From: Chitinimonas arctica
Lineage (GTDB): Bacteria; Pseudomonadota; Gammaproteobacteria; Burkholderiales; Chitinimonadaceae
DNA length: 64,000 nucleotides
Direction: 5' to 3'
Assembly (NCBI RefSeq): GCF_007431345.1
Contig: NZ_CP041730.1
Location: 4,836,001 to 4,900,000, forward strand
Shown in pieces: positions 61,896 to 64,000 of the stretch (position 1 is its first letter; every line of letters begins with the position of its first letter). The notes beneath the pieces are model-generated. The model was not told where the DNA came from. It searched no databases and saw only the letters and a list, made by a program, of their open reading frames with translations. Both the position numbers and the translations under genes were made by a program.

Positions 61896-64000
61896 ATGGG
61901 TAACGGCATCTACGGCATCGCGGTCTCTGGCTTGAAAGCGGCACAGATCGGCCTGACGGCGACCAGCCACAATATCGCGAACGCCAGTACGCCTGGCTAC
62001 AACCGCCAGCAGATCACGCAGAGCGCGGTGGAACCGACGCCGACCGGCGGCGGTTTCCTGGGCCGGGGCGTGGGCGTGGATACCATTACCCGTGTCTATA
62101 ACGAATTCGTGGCCAGGCAGGTGCAGACCGCGCAGGCACAGGACGGCTATCTCACCAATCTGCAATCGCACCTGGCCGACCTGGACAATCTGCTGGCCGA
62201 TCCTTCCGCCGGCTTTTCGCCCTCGCTGCAGGATTTCTTCACCGGTGTGCAGACGGTGGCCAACAATCCGCAGAACGTACCCGCCCGCCAGTCGCTGATC
62301 GGGCTGGCCGAGTCGATGATCACCAAACTGAAGACGGTGAACGAGCGCATGGCGATCCTGCGCAAGGACGTCAATACCGAGATCACCGCCTCGGTGGGTA
62401 GCATCAATGCCATCACCAACCAGATCGCCAATCTGAACGACCAGATCATCCTGGCCGCCGGTACGGCGGGCGGCAACCCACCCAATGACCTGCTCGACAA
62501 GCGCGATCAGCTGGTGAAGGACCTGAATAAGTACGTCAAGTCCACCGTCATCAAGCAATCGGACGGCAGCTACAATATCTTTGTCGGTAACGGCCAGAAC
62601 CTGGTGGTGGGCAATCAAGCCTTTACCCTGGGTGCGGTGCAGGCCAAGGACGATGCATCCCGTTTCGACGTGGCCTACCAGCAGTTCGGCAATACCGTGG
62701 TGATTCCGTCGGAGCTGATTACCGGTGGTTCGCTGGGCGGTGTCCTGGAGTTCCGCAAGGACGTACTGGATGTAACCCAGAACTCGCTCGGGCGGGTAGG
62801 GATTGCCTTGGCCCAGGTGGTGAATGACCAGCATCGGATGGGGCAGGACCTCAATGGCCAGTACGGCGGCAATTTCTTCCAGTTTCCGGTCGAGACCATC
62901 AATGTCCAGCCGCGCGTGGGGGCCAACCAGGTCACCCTGTCGGCCCAGCTTACCTCCGCCCAGCCGTTTATCGAGAGCGATTTCAATGTGGCGCTCGACA
63001 ATACCGGCACCAACTACACCATCACCCGCTTGACCGATGGCCAGACCGCTTCGATCTCGCTGGCTTCCGGCCAGTTGACCAGTCCGACCGGTTTTGTCGC
63101 CTTTGGCGTGCGTTTCAAGCTGGAAACCAATCCCAATGTACTGCCGCCGACCGGTCCCAATCTGGTTGCCGGAGAAAATTTCGGTGTCAGCTTCCTGCCT
63201 GCCGCATCCAATGTGCTGGCCCACGCCGACAATACCGGCGACGCCGACTTGCAGGTTTCCATCGGCAGTTCGAACCAGCTGACCACCAGCGACTACGAAT
63301 TGATCTATGACGGTCCCGACTACCGGGTGGTGCGCAAGGAAGACGGCGCAACCTTCAATATCAATGCGGCGGCCTGGGGCAATCCGCCCGTGCAGGTGGA
63401 TGGCATGCTGTTCCGTATCAATAGCGGCACCATTCAGCCCGGTGATCGCTATACCGTGCAGCCAAGCCGAGACTTTGCCGACAATATGTCGGTGATGATC
63501 AAGGATACGGCCAAGATCGCGGCGGCGACGCCTATCCGCACTTCGTCCGATACCTTCAGCATCGTGACTTCGGCCAATGCCGCCAATACCGGCACCGGTG
63601 CGATTACCCGGGTTTCCGCTTCCATTGCGGCACAAGGGGGCTCGGCCGCCAAGCGCATCGAGATCGTCTTTACCGGTGCGGCCAGCTACGATATCCGCGA
63701 TTCGGTCAGCGGCACGGTGCTGGTTGCCAATCAGACCTATATCCCCGGTTCGAACATCAACTACAACGGCTGGAACGTACAGGTGAGCGGTGCGCCCAAT
63801 ACCGGCGACCGCTTTGTGGTGGACCCGCGCAAGAATGCCGGCAGCGCCACCATCAGCTCCGGCACGGTCAGTACGGTACCCATCAATATCAATCTGAAGG
63901 TGCCGGTCGCCGTCCGCTTCAACAGTCCGGCCACTACCTACGATCTGGTGGACCCAGCCACCGGGACGGTGCTGACCAATCCATCCACCGGCCTGCCCAT
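61896..64000 (+). CDS. flgK: Hook-filament junction protein FlgK (partial, 3' end outside window)
   Basis: The frame is open from MGNGIYGIAVSGLKAAQIG to the window edge, 701 codons without a stop. It has GLTATSHNIANASTPGYNRQ, LDNLLADPSAGFSPSLQDFF, and NDLLDKRDQLVKDLNKYV. The part after about residue 330 is a long beta-rich region. Enteric FlgK is 547 residues and must still add a C-terminal coiled coil, so this protein is unusually long. AAGGTGGAAAATC precedes the ATG. It joins hook and filament. Confidence 0.93.
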   Translation, partial: MGNGIYGIAVSGLKAAQIGLTATSHNIANASTPGYNRQQITQSAVEPTPTGGGFLGRGVGVDTITRVYNEFVARQVQTAQAQDGYLTNLQSHLADLDNLLADPSAGFSPSLQDFFTGVQTVANNPQNVPARQSLIGLAESMITKLKTVNERMAILRKDVNTEITASVGSINAITNQIANLNDQIILAAGTAGGNPPNDLLDKRDQLVKDLNKYVKSTVIKQSDGSYNIFVGNGQNLVVGNQAFTLGAVQAKDDASRFDVAYQQFGNTVVIPSELITGGSLGGVLEFRKDVLDVTQNSLGRVGIALAQVVNDQHRMGQDLNGQYGGNFFQFPVETINVQPRVGANQVTLSAQLTSAQPFIESDFNVALDNTGTNYTITRLTDGQTASISLASGQLTSPTGFVAFGVRFKLETNPNVLPPTGPNLVAGENFGVSFLPAASNVLAHADNTGDADLQVSIGSSNQLTTSDYELIYDGPDYRVVRKEDGATFNINAAAWGNPPVQVDGMLFRINSGTIQPGDRYTVQPSRDFADNMSVMIKDTAKIAAATPIRTSSDTFSIVTSANAANTGTGAITRVSASIAAQGGSAAKRIEIVFTGAASYDIRDSVSGTVLVANQTYIPGSNINYNGWNVQVSGAPNTGDRFVVDPRKNAGSATISSGTVSTVPININLKVPVAVRFNSPATTYDLVDPATGTVLTNPSTGLP

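Noticed and set aside
61770..63635. 621-codon open frame on the minus strand
   Set aside because: It is antisense to flgK, whose plus-strand frame has clear family motifs. Long opposite frames arise from the GC-rich third positions of the real gene.
1..64000. CRISPR arrays, rRNA and tRNA genes
   Set aside because: No regularly spaced repeats and no rRNA or tRNA-like sequences were recognised; in particular there is no tRNA at the island junctions.

Overview
The window reads as GC-rich chromosomal DNA of a motile, polar-type betaproteobacterium (Neisseriales/Burkholderiales-like; the genus cannot be fixed from the sequence). The evidence is family content: the flgBCDE-FGHIJK order with a two-domain FlgJ, an RpfE-type protein, DUF1631, recJ-rlmB, an OxyR with cysteines at 199 and 208, and a PEP-CTERM protein. 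Gene starts given here were chosen by ribosome-binding site, family length and promoter position, and often differ from the longest open frame.

Layout. 1-13.6 kb: a mixed accessory and metabolic stretch with a PepSY membrane protein, two tandem paralogues of an unknown small family separated by a broken gene, a membrane-segment protein facing a leucine-rich-repeat/TPR protein, a HAF-repeat exported protein, a membrane adenylate cyclase, and an alpha/beta hydrolase divergent from an AraC regulator. 13.7-16.8 kb: an Ala/Gln-rich protein with a FliD-like segment behind a near-consensus sigma-54 promoter, then a REC-PAS-GGDEF protein. 17.0-24.9 kb: an rhs locus. The Rhs shell is split into two consecutive genes, each with its own signal peptide. 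It is followed by a putative immunity gene, a frameshifted orphan toxin tip with its intact immunity gene, a second decayed tip, and remnants of another coding region and of a tyrosine recombinase. 25.1-26.1 kb: an M28 aminopeptidase.

26.2-33.6 kb is the most unusual part. The sequence upstream of rimO (about 240 bp) and the first 18 codons of rimO occur twice. Between the copies lies an AT-rich insert with a Septu-like ATPase/HNH defence pair, two small genes of unknown function, an IS5-family element with a CTAG target duplication, and two identical IS630-family elements in tandem inserted into that same CTAG. Complete rimO follows on the right. The arrangement fits a mobile island that entered the 5' end of rimO and supplied a replacement 5' end, although no integrase remains inside it.

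33.5-53.4 kb is mostly core: rimO, then oxyR with an OxyR-like site, rubrerythrin, rubredoxin and rubredoxin reductase (a complete peroxide-reducing electron chain), a FemAB-like protein, two alpha/beta hydrolases, DUF1631, a PEP-CTERM protein, serB, lolD/lolC, a PilZ-like protein coupled to an RpfE-like protein, recJ and rlmB, closed by a strong terminator. 53.6-64 kb is the flagellar rod-hook cluster flgB to flgK; flgK runs off the end. Sigma-54-type promoters sit in front of flgB and of flgJ, so flgB-I and flgJ-K look like two transcription units.
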